Shown piece after piece: positions 49,645 through 57,842 of a stretch of DNA of 64,000 bases. Source of the stretch: Pseudogulbenkiania sp. MAI-1 (GTDB lineage: Bacteria > Pseudomonadota > Gammaproteobacteria > Burkholderiales > Chromobacteriaceae); assembly GCF_000527175.1 (NCBI RefSeq), contig NZ_AZUR01000001.1:1337011-1401010 (forward strand), written 5' to 3'. Every line of letters begins with the position of its first letter. Position 1 is the first letter of the stretch. A program made the translations under genes and the position numbers. Below the pieces are notes generated by a model. The model was not told the DNA's origin and did not search any database. It was given only the letters and a program-made list of their open reading frames with translations.

Positions 49645-50646
49645 ATGCAGAAGAAGCAGTTATTTACCGACAGACTCCTGGCGCAGATGCCGTCGTTACG
49701 GGCACTCAGATGCTTTGTCACCGCGGCGCGATACGAGAGTTTTACCCAGGCGGCAGAAGTGCTATGCGTGACGCAGGCGGCCATCAGCAGGCAAATCAAG
49801 GAGCTCGAGGATTCACTTGACGTTGCCCTGTTTGAACGCACAGGGCGGCACATCGCGCTAACCGATGCGGGACGCATTCTCTACAACGCGTCCTACCTCT
49901 CGATCATGAATATCGCCGAGGCCGCCGAGGCGGTAAGACGCTCCGACAAGCATGCCTTTACCATTTGCGTCTCGCACACCTTCTCCGCGTTGTGGCTGTC
50001 GTTCAGGTTGCCGTCGTTCCGCAAGAGATTCCCGAACATGAGGTTGCACGTGATCGTGACGGAGCATTTCATGGAGCTGGACGAGCTCATGGAGCCTGAC
50101 ATCATCATCACCAAGAATCCGCCGCGTGAACAGGAGTATGAAGTCGAGCCGCTTTTTCATGACATTGTGTACCCGGTCTGCAGCCCATCGTTCTATCAGC
50201 AGCATTTCCAAAACAAGAAGCTGAAGCCGCTGGATCTGCTGTCGCGTCCTACCTTGCACCTTTCTTTGTTGGGGAGAGCCCAGGTTTGCGAGCATGTTGA
50301 TTGGCGGGTATGGCGGAACTGGTTCCAGAAAGGCGATGAGTCGGACCGGGTCACCGAAGACGATTATCTGGAGAGCAACGATTACCGGCTCCTCGTCGCT
50401 CAGGCAGAAGCGGGCGAGGGCACCCTGCTTGGTTGGCACCACCTGGTTCATCGCCAAGTGGAGCAGGGGCTATTGATTCGGCCGGTTCAGGATGCTCTCG
50501 TGTTCCATGACCGACACCACTATCTGATCACACACAAGAACGCCAAGCTTCGACCTGAATATCTGCAGTTTCGCGAATGGCTTGGCGAGGAAGTCGACGC
50601 GATGATGCGCGAATGGCGTGGCGTCCAAGCCGAAACCATCAAATAG
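49645..50646 (+). CDS. LysR-family regulator (GcvA-like)
   Basis: 333 residues. The helix-turn-helix region LRALRCFVTAARYESFTQAAEVL and TQAAISRQIKELEDSLD is of the GcvA type. The effector domain ends with the GcvA-like GEGTLLGWHHLVHRQVEQG. AAGG is 8 bases before the ATG. A second GcvA-like gene follows on the same strand. The pair lies between the importer/oxidase operon and the DMSP-lyase/Rieske locus, so both are candidate regulators of these osmolyte genes. The effector is unknown. Confidence 0.88.
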   Translation: MQKKQLFTDRLLAQMPSLRALRCFVTAARYESFTQAAEVLCVTQAAISRQIKELEDSLDVALFERTGRHIALTDAGRILYNASYLSIMNIAEAAEAVRRSDKHAFTICVSHTFSALWLSFRLPSFRKRFPNMRLHVIVTEHFMELDELMEPDIIITKNPPREQEYEVEPLFHDIVYPVCSPSFYQQHFQNKKLKPLDLLSRPTLHLSLLGRAQVCEHVDWRVWRNWFQKGDESDRVTEDDYLESNDYRLLVAQAEAGEGTLLGWHHLVHRQVEQGLLIRPVQDALVFHDRHHYLITHKNAKLRPEYLQFREWLGEEVDAMMREWRGVQAETIK

Positions 50647-50724
50647 CGTGTGCTGACATAAGGCGTGAATCCTGTTGATGAAATTGGCGAATCCCCGAAC
50701 GATGGCGCATGGCCAGGCCGCAAC

Positions 50725-51654
50725 ATGAAAGCGACGACCGGAAAAACGAAAGGTTATCGGCGGCTGATACCGTCGATGACGGCTCTGGTCGAGTTTGAAG
50801 CCGTTGCACGGCTAAGCAGCTTTACCGTTGCCGCGCAGGAAGTCGGGGTCACCCAGGCGGCGGTCAGCCGGCAGGTGCGGTTTCTCGAGGAGACGCTCGG
50901 CGTGCGGCTTTTTCACCGCTTGCATCGTGCCATCAAGCTGACCCCTGAAGGCGAGGCCTTGTATCTCGTCGTATCCGAATCCATGCAGAAGATTGCCGGG
51001 GTGTTCGACCGGCTCGCAAGCGGTGCCGAGCAACAGGAGCTGGTGTTGGCCGCCACTGCTGCCTTCTCGCGATTTCGCCTGCTGCCTAGACTCGCCGCGC
51101 TCAAGCGGTCTCTGCCGCATGTGCAGCTACGGCTGACGACGCAGATGTTTAGCGCGGATCTGCTGCCCAAGGGGATCGACGTTGCCATTCGTTTTGGCAA
51201 CGGCAAATGGCGTGAGGGCGCCGCGACCATGCTGTTCGATGAAGAGGTGTTTCCGGTTTGCTCGCCGTGGTGGCTGGAGGCGAACAAGGCTCCTGACTCG
51301 CTTGCCGAGCTGGCCGATACGGCCCTCATCGAGTCCGACTCGACATCGGAAGGCTGGATGGGATGGAGCGAATGGTTCGACGCGGCCGGCTTTCGAGTGC
51401 CGCATTTGCACTACGCATTCCGTTGCAGCTTGTATACAGATGCCATTCAGGCCGCGCGCGATGGACAAGGCGTCGCCCTGGGTTGGGGGCGACTGGTTCA
51501 TGATTTGCTGGCCACTGGCGAGCTCGTCCGGCTGACGACAGCATCCGTCAAGGTCAGTGATGCGTATTACATCGTGGTTCCGCATGGCCGCACCATGACG
51601 CCGGCGATCGAGGCCTTGATCGAGTGGCTGCGTAAGGACGTGGTGGCGAGCTGA
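50725..51654 (+). CDS. LysR-family regulator (GcvA-like), tandem partner
   Basis: About 309 residues. The DNA-binding domain (MTALVEFEAVARLSSFTVAAQEV, TQAAVSRQVRFLEETLG) and the C-terminal GQGVALGWGRLVHDLLATGELV match the same branch as the gene just upstream, suggesting an old duplication. The start at ATG 50725 is chosen over the open frame from 50665, which adds a non-family leader. It probably controls nearby osmolyte genes, whose shared promoter region holds LysR-type dyads at 52782-52885. Confidence 0.87.
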   Translation: MKATTGKTKGYRRLIPSMTALVEFEAVARLSSFTVAAQEVGVTQAAVSRQVRFLEETLGVRLFHRLHRAIKLTPEGEALYLVVSESMQKIAGVFDRLASGAEQQELVLAATAAFSRFRLLPRLAALKRSLPHVQLRLTTQMFSADLLPKGIDVAIRFGNGKWREGAATMLFDEEVFPVCSPWWLEANKAPDSLAELADTALIESDSTSEGWMGWSEWFDAAGFRVPHLHYAFRCSLYTDAIQAARDGQGVALGWGRLVHDLLATGELVRLTTASVKVSDAYYIVVPHGRTMTPAIEALIEWLRKDVVAS

Positions 51655-51667
51655 CGCGCACAGCCTG

Positions 51668-52028
51668 ATGGGCTGCCTCAAGCTGTCCGCTAAGTTCCTG
51701 CTGATTGCCGTCCTCAACCGCTACCGACGATATCCGGCGCCTAGTCGATACCATCTGCAACGACACCGAACGCACCGCCCAGGGTATGGCCGCCGCGCGT
51801 GCCGGCATGGAACGGAGTTCCGCCAGCGTTCAAAACGCCAGCAGTACCCTTTCCAGCATCCGCGTACAGAGCGAAGCGAGTCAGTTGGCCACCGATGAGA
51901 TCTCGGTGGCGATGAACCAGCAGCAGACCGCCAGCCAGCAGGTGGCCGCCAATGTCGAAATGATCGCCCGCGCGGCGCTCGCCTGCAGGGGACGCCAACC
52001 AGCCCTCAAGTCAACAAACACCAGATAG
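51668..52028 (+). pseudogene. Chemoreceptor (MCP) remnant with a large internal deletion
   Basis: An N-terminal scrap (MGCLKLSAKFLLIAVLN) runs, after a frame change near 51715, directly into the tail of a receptor signalling domain (TDDIRRLVDTICNDTERTAQ ... QLATDEISVAMNQQQTASQQ). The ligand domain, HAMP domain and hairpin tip are missing and the end is frameshifted. The plus-strand frame overlaps the end of the cupin gene on the other strand. Confidence 0.75.
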
Positions 52029-52596
52029 CGAGAAAGGGGGCGGAGCCAGACCTCATCGCATGCAGGCTGCTAGGGGCGTTGTGTATGCCGCCGCCGATTC
52101 CGGGGTTGAACCATTCCCCGTCTTTCTGGCGAAATTCCCCATCAGTCAACAGCACGTAGGCTTCCTCCGGCGGATGGCTATGGTCCGGATACCTCACATG
52201 GGGCGACATGATAGAAAAGCCGAGTTGAACGTCATAGCGGCTCTCGGCGCCGCCAGGCCCGCAAATCATGCCGTGTACGTGCCCATCGATATAGTTTTCG
52301 CTCCCATTTGCACCCGAGGTACGGCGCGACCACCCCAACGCAGGTTCGAGGAGCTTGATGGCCCGGGCAGCGGCCCCATACGGGGTGTCGTCTTCCGCGA
52401 TAGACGCCAGCGCAGCGTCCAGCCATTCGCAAGCCGGATACCGTGTGCTGTGTCTTACCCCGTCATCTGACGGGGTTTGCAGCCGCGCGAACACCTGGGC
52501 CGCGACGGCTCGTCCCGCTTCCGGAAGTTTTTGCGATTGGAAGAGGGCTTCGGCGATTCGGATAAAAGCCTGTACGTCTTCAGGGCGAGTGGTCAT
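52006..52596 (-). CDS. DMSP-lyase-family cupin protein
   Basis: A 196-residue protein whose C-terminal half is a cupin of the dimethylsulfoniopropionate lyase (DddL/DddQ-like) superfamily. The metal site is visible: His141, Glu145 and Tyr147 in HSHPPEEAYVLL, with spacing equal to the H-x3-E-x-Y site of DddQ, and a downstream His at 179 in APSSLHAMRS (or 172). His139 adds the usual HxH. True DddL/DddQ enzymes cleave DMSP to dimethyl sulfide and acrylate; other family members act on unknown substrates. ATG 52596 has GGAG 7 bases upstream. It is divergent from a GbcA-like betaine oxygenase operon, so it may act on a betaine analogue or on DMSP. Confidence 0.78.
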   Translation of the reverse strand: MTTRPEDVQAFIRIAEALFQSQKLPEAGRAVAAQVFARLQTPSDDGVRHSTRYPACEWLDAALASIAEDDTPYGAAARAIKLLEPALGWSRRTSGANGSENYIDGHVHGMICGPGGAESRYDVQLGFSIMSPHVRYPDHSHPPEEAYVLLTDGEFRQKDGEWFNPGIGGGIHNAPSSLHAMRSGSAPFLAIWCLLT

Positions 52597-52781
52597 GTTG
52601 TGCTCCGAGCCGAGTTCGAGATTACTTTGCCGTATGAGGCGGAATAGGGTGCGCAACAACATATATTTATTCCGCACCCTCAGAAGCCAGTATTGCTATC
52701 GGCCGCGACATATTGTCTCCCAATATTATGCGAAATTAGAAAGCGGGTCTTCGCGGCAAATCTGCTTTATTTTCTCGATCG

Positions 52782-52885
52782 CATTACATCAAGTTATGGG
52801 TTACGCCAACGTTCTGCTGACATGGATAGCGGCGTGACGGTAGCGTCAGGCGCGCTGATTTCGCATTACTTCAGGTAATGCGAAA
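52782..52885. promoter_or_regulatory. LysR-type operator dyads in the cupin/gbcA divergent region
   Basis: A perfect dyad TTTCGCATTAC-N5-GTAATGCGAAA (52859-52885) has 11-base arms and includes a T-N11-A LysR box (TTAC-N5-GTAA). A degenerate second dyad GCATTAC-N5-GTTATGG lies at 52782-52800. They lie about 80 bases apart between the divergent DMSP-lyase-like gene and the gbcA operon. No gene is seen in the whole 52597-52993 stretch. Confidence 0.72.
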
Positions 52886-52993
52886 GGGAAAATATAGCGC
52901 GTTGACGCTTTTTTTCGCTCCCCCAATACTCGATTCGTCAGGGATGGCCGACGGCAGAATCCCAATCGGAGTAAACAAGAGGAGTTAGTAGCA

Positions 52994-54205
52994 GTGAGCA
53001 ACCAGACCAAAACACTCGCCCTTATCCAGCAACGCAAGCCGCGTCACGTTCTCTCGCGTGAACTGTATATTGACCCGGACGTGTATCGCGATGACCTGGC
53101 GCAGATCTGGCATAAAGAGTGGATTTTTGCAGGACATACCTTCGAACTGGAAAAACCCGGTCAATTCATGACGCTACAGATCGGTGACTATCCGATTGTC
53201 CTGGTGCGTGGTAGCGACGGTGAATTACGCGCATTTCATAATGTCTGTCCCCATCGCGGTTCAAAGGTATGTCAGGGTTCCAGTGGCAAATCCGCCAGGC
53301 TGGTCTGCCCCTATCACAAGTGGACCTTTGGTCTGGACGGCAAACTGCTGTTTGCCGGTAACATGGGCAGCGACTTCGACCCTCTCAATCACGGGCTCAA
53401 GCAGGCCCACTGTGCCGTGGTAGAGACTTATATATACGTCTGTGTGGCCGAAACCGCCCCCGATTTCGAAGCCTTTCGCCAGGCCTTGACGCCCTTCATC
53501 GCGCCTCACAATCTCGCGGACTGCAAAGTCGCCTATGAATCCACCATCGTCGAGAAGGGCAACTGGAAGCTGGTGTTCGAGAACAATCGCGAGTGCTACC
53601 ACTGCGAAGGCTCTCACCCGGAACTGCTGAACTCCTTCGTCGAAAACCTCTCCGTGGCCGGCATTGTCGGCGACGAGGATCCGGAGCTGGCGGCCTTTCT
53701 GGATCGTTGTGAAACGGGTGGACTGCCAAGCCGCCTGGTCATGGCCGAAGGCGGCCAGTATCGCATCACCCGTATCCCGTTGGCCGCCAACGCACGGAGT
53801 TACACCATGGACGGCAAGCCCGCGGTATCCGGTCGGCTGGATCAGAGCGGAGTGGAGAATATCGGGGCGCTGCTGTACTTCAACTACCCCTCCACTTGGA
53901 ATCATTTCCTGGGCGACCACGCCCTGAGTTTCCGCGTCTTGCCCATTGGTCCTGGCGAGACTGCCGTGACAACCAAGTGGCTGGTGCACAAGGATGCCCA
54001 AGAGGGGGTCGACTATGACCTCGATAACCTGACCCGTGTATGGATAGCGACCAATGACCAGGACCGGAAGCTCGTCGAGGGGACGCATGCCGGGGTGAGC
54101 TCGCCGGTTTACGAGCCGGGACGCTATTCGGATCTGGCGGAGAACGGCCCTTGCCAGTTCGACGACTGGTATTGCGAGACGATGAAGTCCCGGCTCGCAG
54201 ACTGA
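52994..54205 (+). CDS. gbcA: Rieske non-haem iron oxygenase, betaine demethylase type (GbcA-like)
   Basis: A 403-residue oxygenase resembling GbcA, which demethylates glycine betaine to dimethylglycine and formaldehyde with O2. The Rieske [2Fe-2S] ligands are Cys85, His87, Cys105 and His108 (CPHRGS ... CPYHKW). The catalytic-iron site is NNRECYHCEGSHPE with His203, His208 and bridging Glu200. The C-terminal phrase TTKWLVHKDAQEGVDYDLDNL is very GbcA-like. It starts at GTG 52994 with GAGGAG 9 bases upstream. The reductase partner follows two genes on. The substrate could be another betaine, given the PrpD and DMSP-lyase-like neighbours. Confidence 0.88.
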   Translation: MSNQTKTLALIQQRKPRHVLSRELYIDPDVYRDDLAQIWHKEWIFAGHTFELEKPGQFMTLQIGDYPIVLVRGSDGELRAFHNVCPHRGSKVCQGSSGKSARLVCPYHKWTFGLDGKLLFAGNMGSDFDPLNHGLKQAHCAVVETYIYVCVAETAPDFEAFRQALTPFIAPHNLADCKVAYESTIVEKGNWKLVFENNRECYHCEGSHPELLNSFVENLSVAGIVGDEDPELAAFLDRCETGGLPSRLVMAEGGQYRITRIPLAANARSYTMDGKPAVSGRLDQSGVENIGALLYFNYPSTWNHFLGDHALSFRVLPIGPGETAVTTKWLVHKDAQEGVDYDLDNLTRVWIATNDQDRKLVEGTHAGVSSPVYEPGRYSDLAENGPCQFDDWYCETMKSRLAD

Positions 54206-54220
54206 TCCTTTCTTCGCAAC

Positions 54221-54247
54221 GGCGCTGCCCGCAGCGCGGGCAGCGCC
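54221..54247 (+). other. Hairpin between gbcA and the prpD-like gene
   Basis: A perfect 11-base stem GGCGCTGCCCG / CGGGCAGCGCC with a 5-base loop and no T-run. It may set different mRNA levels for the oxygenase and the downstream genes. Confidence 0.55.
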
Positions 54248-54301
54248 ATCCCCTGATGTTCAAACTTCGTGTCCGGCCAAGTGGCCAGGTGTGAGAGCCA
54301 A

Positions 54302-55642
54302 ATGTCGCTATACGCATTCATCCAGGAATTTCACTTCACGCAAGCCCCGCTTGCCACCCGTCAATGTCTTCTGACTTGCCTGCTGGACATCCTCGGGGTG
54401 GCCGCCGGGGCGCGGAACAACCAGACCAGCCAGGTGCTTCGCGAATACGCCAGCGAACACTATCCAGCGACCGGGATCGCCAGCCGGCTGATGTTCGACG
54501 GGCGCCACGTCCACCCCTTGGGGGCCGCCTGGGCTGGTGGCTTCTGCGTCGACAGCCTGGATGCCCACGAAGGTCACTTCACCTCCAAGGGACACGCCGG
54601 TGCCACCGTGGTACCGGCTTTGCTGGCATTGGCCGATGCCTATCGGCAGCAGGGACATCAGATCAGTGGTGAGGAATTCCTGAGCGCGCTGTGTATCGCG
54701 TACGAAACGGCGCTGCGTGCCGGCGCGGCATTGATGGCGACGGCTCCGGAGTACCACGCCTCAGGATCGTTTTCGGGCATTGGGGTGGTCTGTGGTGGGG
54801 CCAGGCTGCTGGGCATGGATGAATCCACCTTCCGTCATGCTCTCGGTATCGCCGAATACTTCGGCCCACGCTGCCCCATGATGCGGCTGGTCGATCATCC
54901 CTCGATGCTGCGTGATGCCCACGGCGCGGGTGCGTATGCGGGCATCAACGCGCTGCTGTTGGCGAAGGCGGGAGTGACGGGCGCGCCGGCCGAGACCATC
55001 GAGTCGACCGCCGTGGCGGCCCAGTGGCACGACCTCGGACAGCGTTGGGAGATCGATGCCCAATACTTCAAGCCTTGGCCGGTATGCCGCTGGGCGCAGC
55101 CGGCGCTCACCGCGATGGAGGCATTGCGGCAGCAGCATCCCGGTGTCGACGCGGACAACATCGAGCGGATTCGGGTCGAGACATTCCATGAGTCGATGCG
55201 CCTGCAGGGGCATGCCCCGGCCAACGCCGACGAAGCCCAGTATGGCTTGGCCTTTCCGCTTGCGGCACTGATCTGCCGCAGGCAGGTCGGCCCCGCGGAG
55301 GTGACCGGCGACGCCATTCACGCCGTCGACATCCGTGCCCTCAGCCAGCGCATCGAGATCGTCGAAGTGGACGACCTGTCGAGCCGTTTTCCCGAAGAGA
55401 TCCTGTCACGGGTTCATCTCTGGCTCAAGGACGGGCGCGTGCTCAGCAGTGATACCACCGCAGCCAAAGGCGACCCTGCCACGCCGATACCCGCAGAGGA
55501 ATTACGCGACAAGTTTCACCGGATGGCCGGTGTGAGCCTTGCGGCATCGCACCGCCAAGCCATCGAACAACGGGTGGCCGAGCTCGCCGACAGCCCCACC
55601 TGTGCACCGCTATTCGATCTCATTCTGAATGGCGTGCAGTAA
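54302..55642 (+). CDS. MmgE/PrpD-family protein
   Basis: A 446-residue protein of the MmgE/PrpD family, which includes 2-methylcitrate dehydratase, cis-aconitate decarboxylase and iminodisuccinate epimerase. Family features are LLDILGVAAGARN near the start, the DAHEGHFTSKGHAGATVVPALLALAD segment with active-site His/Lys/Asp candidates, and KPWPVCRWAQPALTAMEAL. It lies between the GbcA-like oxygenase and GbcB-like reductase genes, which is unusual. This suggests a dehydration, isomerisation or decarboxylation step on the same substrate or its product. The start at 54302 is favoured over 54269. The specific reaction is unknown. Confidence 0.85.
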   Translation: MSLYAFIQEFHFTQAPLATRQCLLTCLLDILGVAAGARNNQTSQVLREYASEHYPATGIASRLMFDGRHVHPLGAAWAGGFCVDSLDAHEGHFTSKGHAGATVVPALLALADAYRQQGHQISGEEFLSALCIAYETALRAGAALMATAPEYHASGSFSGIGVVCGGARLLGMDESTFRHALGIAEYFGPRCPMMRLVDHPSMLRDAHGAGAYAGINALLLAKAGVTGAPAETIESTAVAAQWHDLGQRWEIDAQYFKPWPVCRWAQPALTAMEALRQQHPGVDADNIERIRVETFHESMRLQGHAPANADEAQYGLAFPLAALICRRQVGPAEVTGDAIHAVDIRALSQRIEIVEVDDLSSRFPEEILSRVHLWLKDGRVLSSDTTAAKGDPATPIPAEELRDKFHRMAGVSLAASHRQAIEQRVAELADSPTCAPLFDLILNGVQ

Positions 55643-55664
55643 ACTGCTTAAAGGAACCACCCCC

Positions 55665-56774
55665 ATGCTCAGCCTGACCAGCTCCGAATACCTCAACCCC
55701 GTCAATACCCAGACCTGGACGAATGGTCGTCACCTTGTGCGCTGCCGCAAGGTCATCCAGGAAACCCACGACGTCAGGACCTTCTGCTTCAGCATGCAGG
55801 AGCCGGTGCTGTTCTTCTTCAAGCCCGGCCAGTTCGTGACTCTGGAGTTGGAGATCGACGGCAAGCAGGTGATGCGTTCGTACACCATTTCCAGCGCACC
55901 GTCGATTCCCTACAGCTTTTCCATTACGGTGAAGCGGGTGCCGGGTGGCGTGGTGTCGAACTGGCTGCACGACAATCTCCAGGAAGGGGATCTGCTCCCG
56001 GTGCATGGTCCGGTCGGGCAGTTCAACTGCATCGACTATCCGGCTCAGAAGGTGCTGTATCTCTCCGGAGGCGTCGGGATCACCCCGGTGATGTCCATGG
56101 CGAGGTGGTTCTTCGACACCAACTCCGAAGTGGACATGGTGTTCGCCCATAGCGCCCGCACGCCAAGGGACATCATTTACCGGGCCGAGCTGGACTACAT
56201 GTCCACCCGCATCGAGAACTTCAAGTTGTACCTCATCTGCGAACGGACCGAGATCGGCCAGGTCTGGAGCGGATACCGTGGCTACCTGACCCGGGCGATG
56301 CTGCAATTGATCGCCCCCGACTTTCTCGAGCGTGAGGTCTTCTGCTGCGGGCCGGCTCCGTATATGCGCGCCGTCCGCCACTTCCTGCAGGAAGCCGGCT
56401 ACGATATGTCGCGCTACCACGAGGAGTCGTTCGGTGCGACGCCGGAGGCCGACATCGCCCTGGCCGAGGAGCATGCGGCCGAGGCCCACGAGCACGCAGA
56501 GGCCGCGCAGGACACCCATTGCGTGACCTTCAAGGAGTCCGGCAAGTCGGTGCGGGTGGCGAGCAGCACCACCCTGCATGCGGCGGCGGCCGGCGCCGGC
56601 CTCACCATCCCCAAAGCCTGCGGCATGGGCATCTGCGGCACCTGCCGGGTGAGAGTGCTGGAGGGCGAGACGGAGATGAATCACAACGGCGGCATCACCG
56701 AGGAAGAAATCGCCGAAGGCTATGTACTCACCTGCTGCACCAAAGCCAAATCCGATGTGAGTCTGGAGTACTGA
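55665..56774 (+). CDS. gbcB: Rieske oxygenase reductase (GbcB-like, FAD plus [2Fe-2S])
   Basis: A 369-residue electron-transfer partner for the Rieske oxygenase. The N-terminal ferredoxin-reductase domain has the FAD motif RSYTISSAP and the NAD(P) motif YLSGGVGITPVMSMARW with FCCGPAPYMRAV. The C-terminal plant-type ferredoxin domain has the cysteine set CGMGICGTC and a final Cys in VLTCC. A His/Ala/Glu-rich linker (EEHAAEAHEHAEAAQ) joins them. AAAGGA is 10 bases before ATG 55665, and the gene follows prpD closely. Domain order and length match GbcB. Confidence 0.9.
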   Translation: MLSLTSSEYLNPVNTQTWTNGRHLVRCRKVIQETHDVRTFCFSMQEPVLFFFKPGQFVTLELEIDGKQVMRSYTISSAPSIPYSFSITVKRVPGGVVSNWLHDNLQEGDLLPVHGPVGQFNCIDYPAQKVLYLSGGVGITPVMSMARWFFDTNSEVDMVFAHSARTPRDIIYRAELDYMSTRIENFKLYLICERTEIGQVWSGYRGYLTRAMLQLIAPDFLEREVFCCGPAPYMRAVRHFLQEAGYDMSRYHEESFGATPEADIALAEEHAAEAHEHAEAAQDTHCVTFKESGKSVRVASSTTLHAAAAGAGLTIPKACGMGICGTCRVRVLEGETEMNHNGGITEEEIAEGYVLTCCTKAKSDVSLEY

Positions 56775-56997
56775 CCCAGGGTGAGCCATCCGGAGCGGTG
56801 TCGTATTCGGGCACGGATGCTTCATAGACCTCCAACGGCTTTCCTTGGGAAAGCAGCAGCCACGGCATCGGGCGCGGAAAAAAGATCGAAGGCGGCATTG
56901 GGTCACCTGTCAGGGAGCAAAGCAACTGCCGCACTGTTCCTGTCGGGGGCAGGTGACCAGCCTCTCGTGTCTCTGCTGCGCCGTGCGCAGGACGTGA

Positions 56998-57729
56998 TCA
57001 CTTCAGAGCGTTCTCCCGGAGAATCTTGTCGAAGGTGCCGTTGGCCTTGATGGTGGCCAGTCCCTTGTTGAACGCCTCGATGATGGCCTTGTGGCGCGGA
57101 TTCTTCAAACCGCTGGTCACGTGCAATTGCTGAGTGGACAAGGCGTTGTGCGTGAACTCGATCTGTTGCAGCAGGTTGGGGGCATCGTGTTTGATGATCC
57201 AGCGGGCGACGACCTCATCCTCCAGTGTCAGGTCGATCCGACCGAGAACCAGCTTCTTGATGTTTTGCATGACTTCGACAACCTCGGGTCGGTTGAAGTT
57301 GGCGGCGTTGAGGAATTCGTCGCCATAGCCATACCCCCGGACGATACCCACCGTCTTCCCTGTCAAACTGCCTAACCCCTTGTATTCGAATGGATCTCCC
57401 TTACGCTTGATGAATTTGATCTCGTTCTTCATATAGGGGTCGCTATACAGCAGGAACGCCGTCCGCTCTTGCGTCCACCAAGTATTGGGCAGGATGTCAT
57501 ACTCGCCGTTCTTTACACCGGCGATCGCTCGCGCCCAAGGAACGAAGTGCATCTCAACCGTGTAGCCTTGGGTGGCATACGCGGCCCGAATAATTTGCAA
57601 GGAAATGCCTTGTTTGGGATGACTCGGGTCTGCGAAAGGGGGATAGGGGTCAGCTGCCGCAGTGATTTTTTCAGACCAGGCAGGGGCGGAGAGCATCAGA
57701 CCGAGCAATAGGGCCAGGACACGCCACAT
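56998..57729 (-). CDS. Solitary periplasmic solute-binding protein (SBP_bac_3 family)
   Basis: A 243-residue binding protein with a signal peptide ending SAPAWSEKI. It is a more distant relative of the proteins at 1317 and 38402, sharing the PWARAI segment, an ERTAFLLYSDP motif and TVGIVRGYGYG. No transporter genes are adjacent. It converges on the gbcB operon across a 223-base gap with no recognised gene. The ligand is unknown; polar amino acids or amines are typical for the family. Confidence 0.82.
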   Translation of the reverse strand: MWRVLALLLGLMLSAPAWSEKITAAADPYPPFADPSHPKQGISLQIIRAAYATQGYTVEMHFVPWARAIAGVKNGEYDILPNTWWTQERTAFLLYSDPYMKNEIKFIKRKGDPFEYKGLGSLTGKTVGIVRGYGYGDEFLNAANFNRPEVVEVMQNIKKLVLGRIDLTLEDEVVARWIIKHDAPNLLQQIEFTHNALSTQQLHVTSGLKNPRHKAIIEAFNKGLATIKANGTFDKILRENALK

Positions 57730-57842
57730 ACGCTTTCTCCTCGATAATGGAGAAAAGCCACGATAGGTAGTTTAGTCAAGCACCGCTCCCTTGCCGAGGT
57801 TTCTGCACAATGCGAGTAATGGGCCAAGGCCGATTATTTTCG

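Noticed and set aside
51705..52028. An intact 107-residue gene
   Set aside because: It has no good start, matches only the tail of chemoreceptor signalling domains and ends frameshifted, so it is recorded as part of a pseudogene.
56728..56934. Minus-strand open frame of 68 codons downstream of gbcB
   Set aside because: It overlaps the gbcB end and shows no known domain; kept only as an unassigned possibility.
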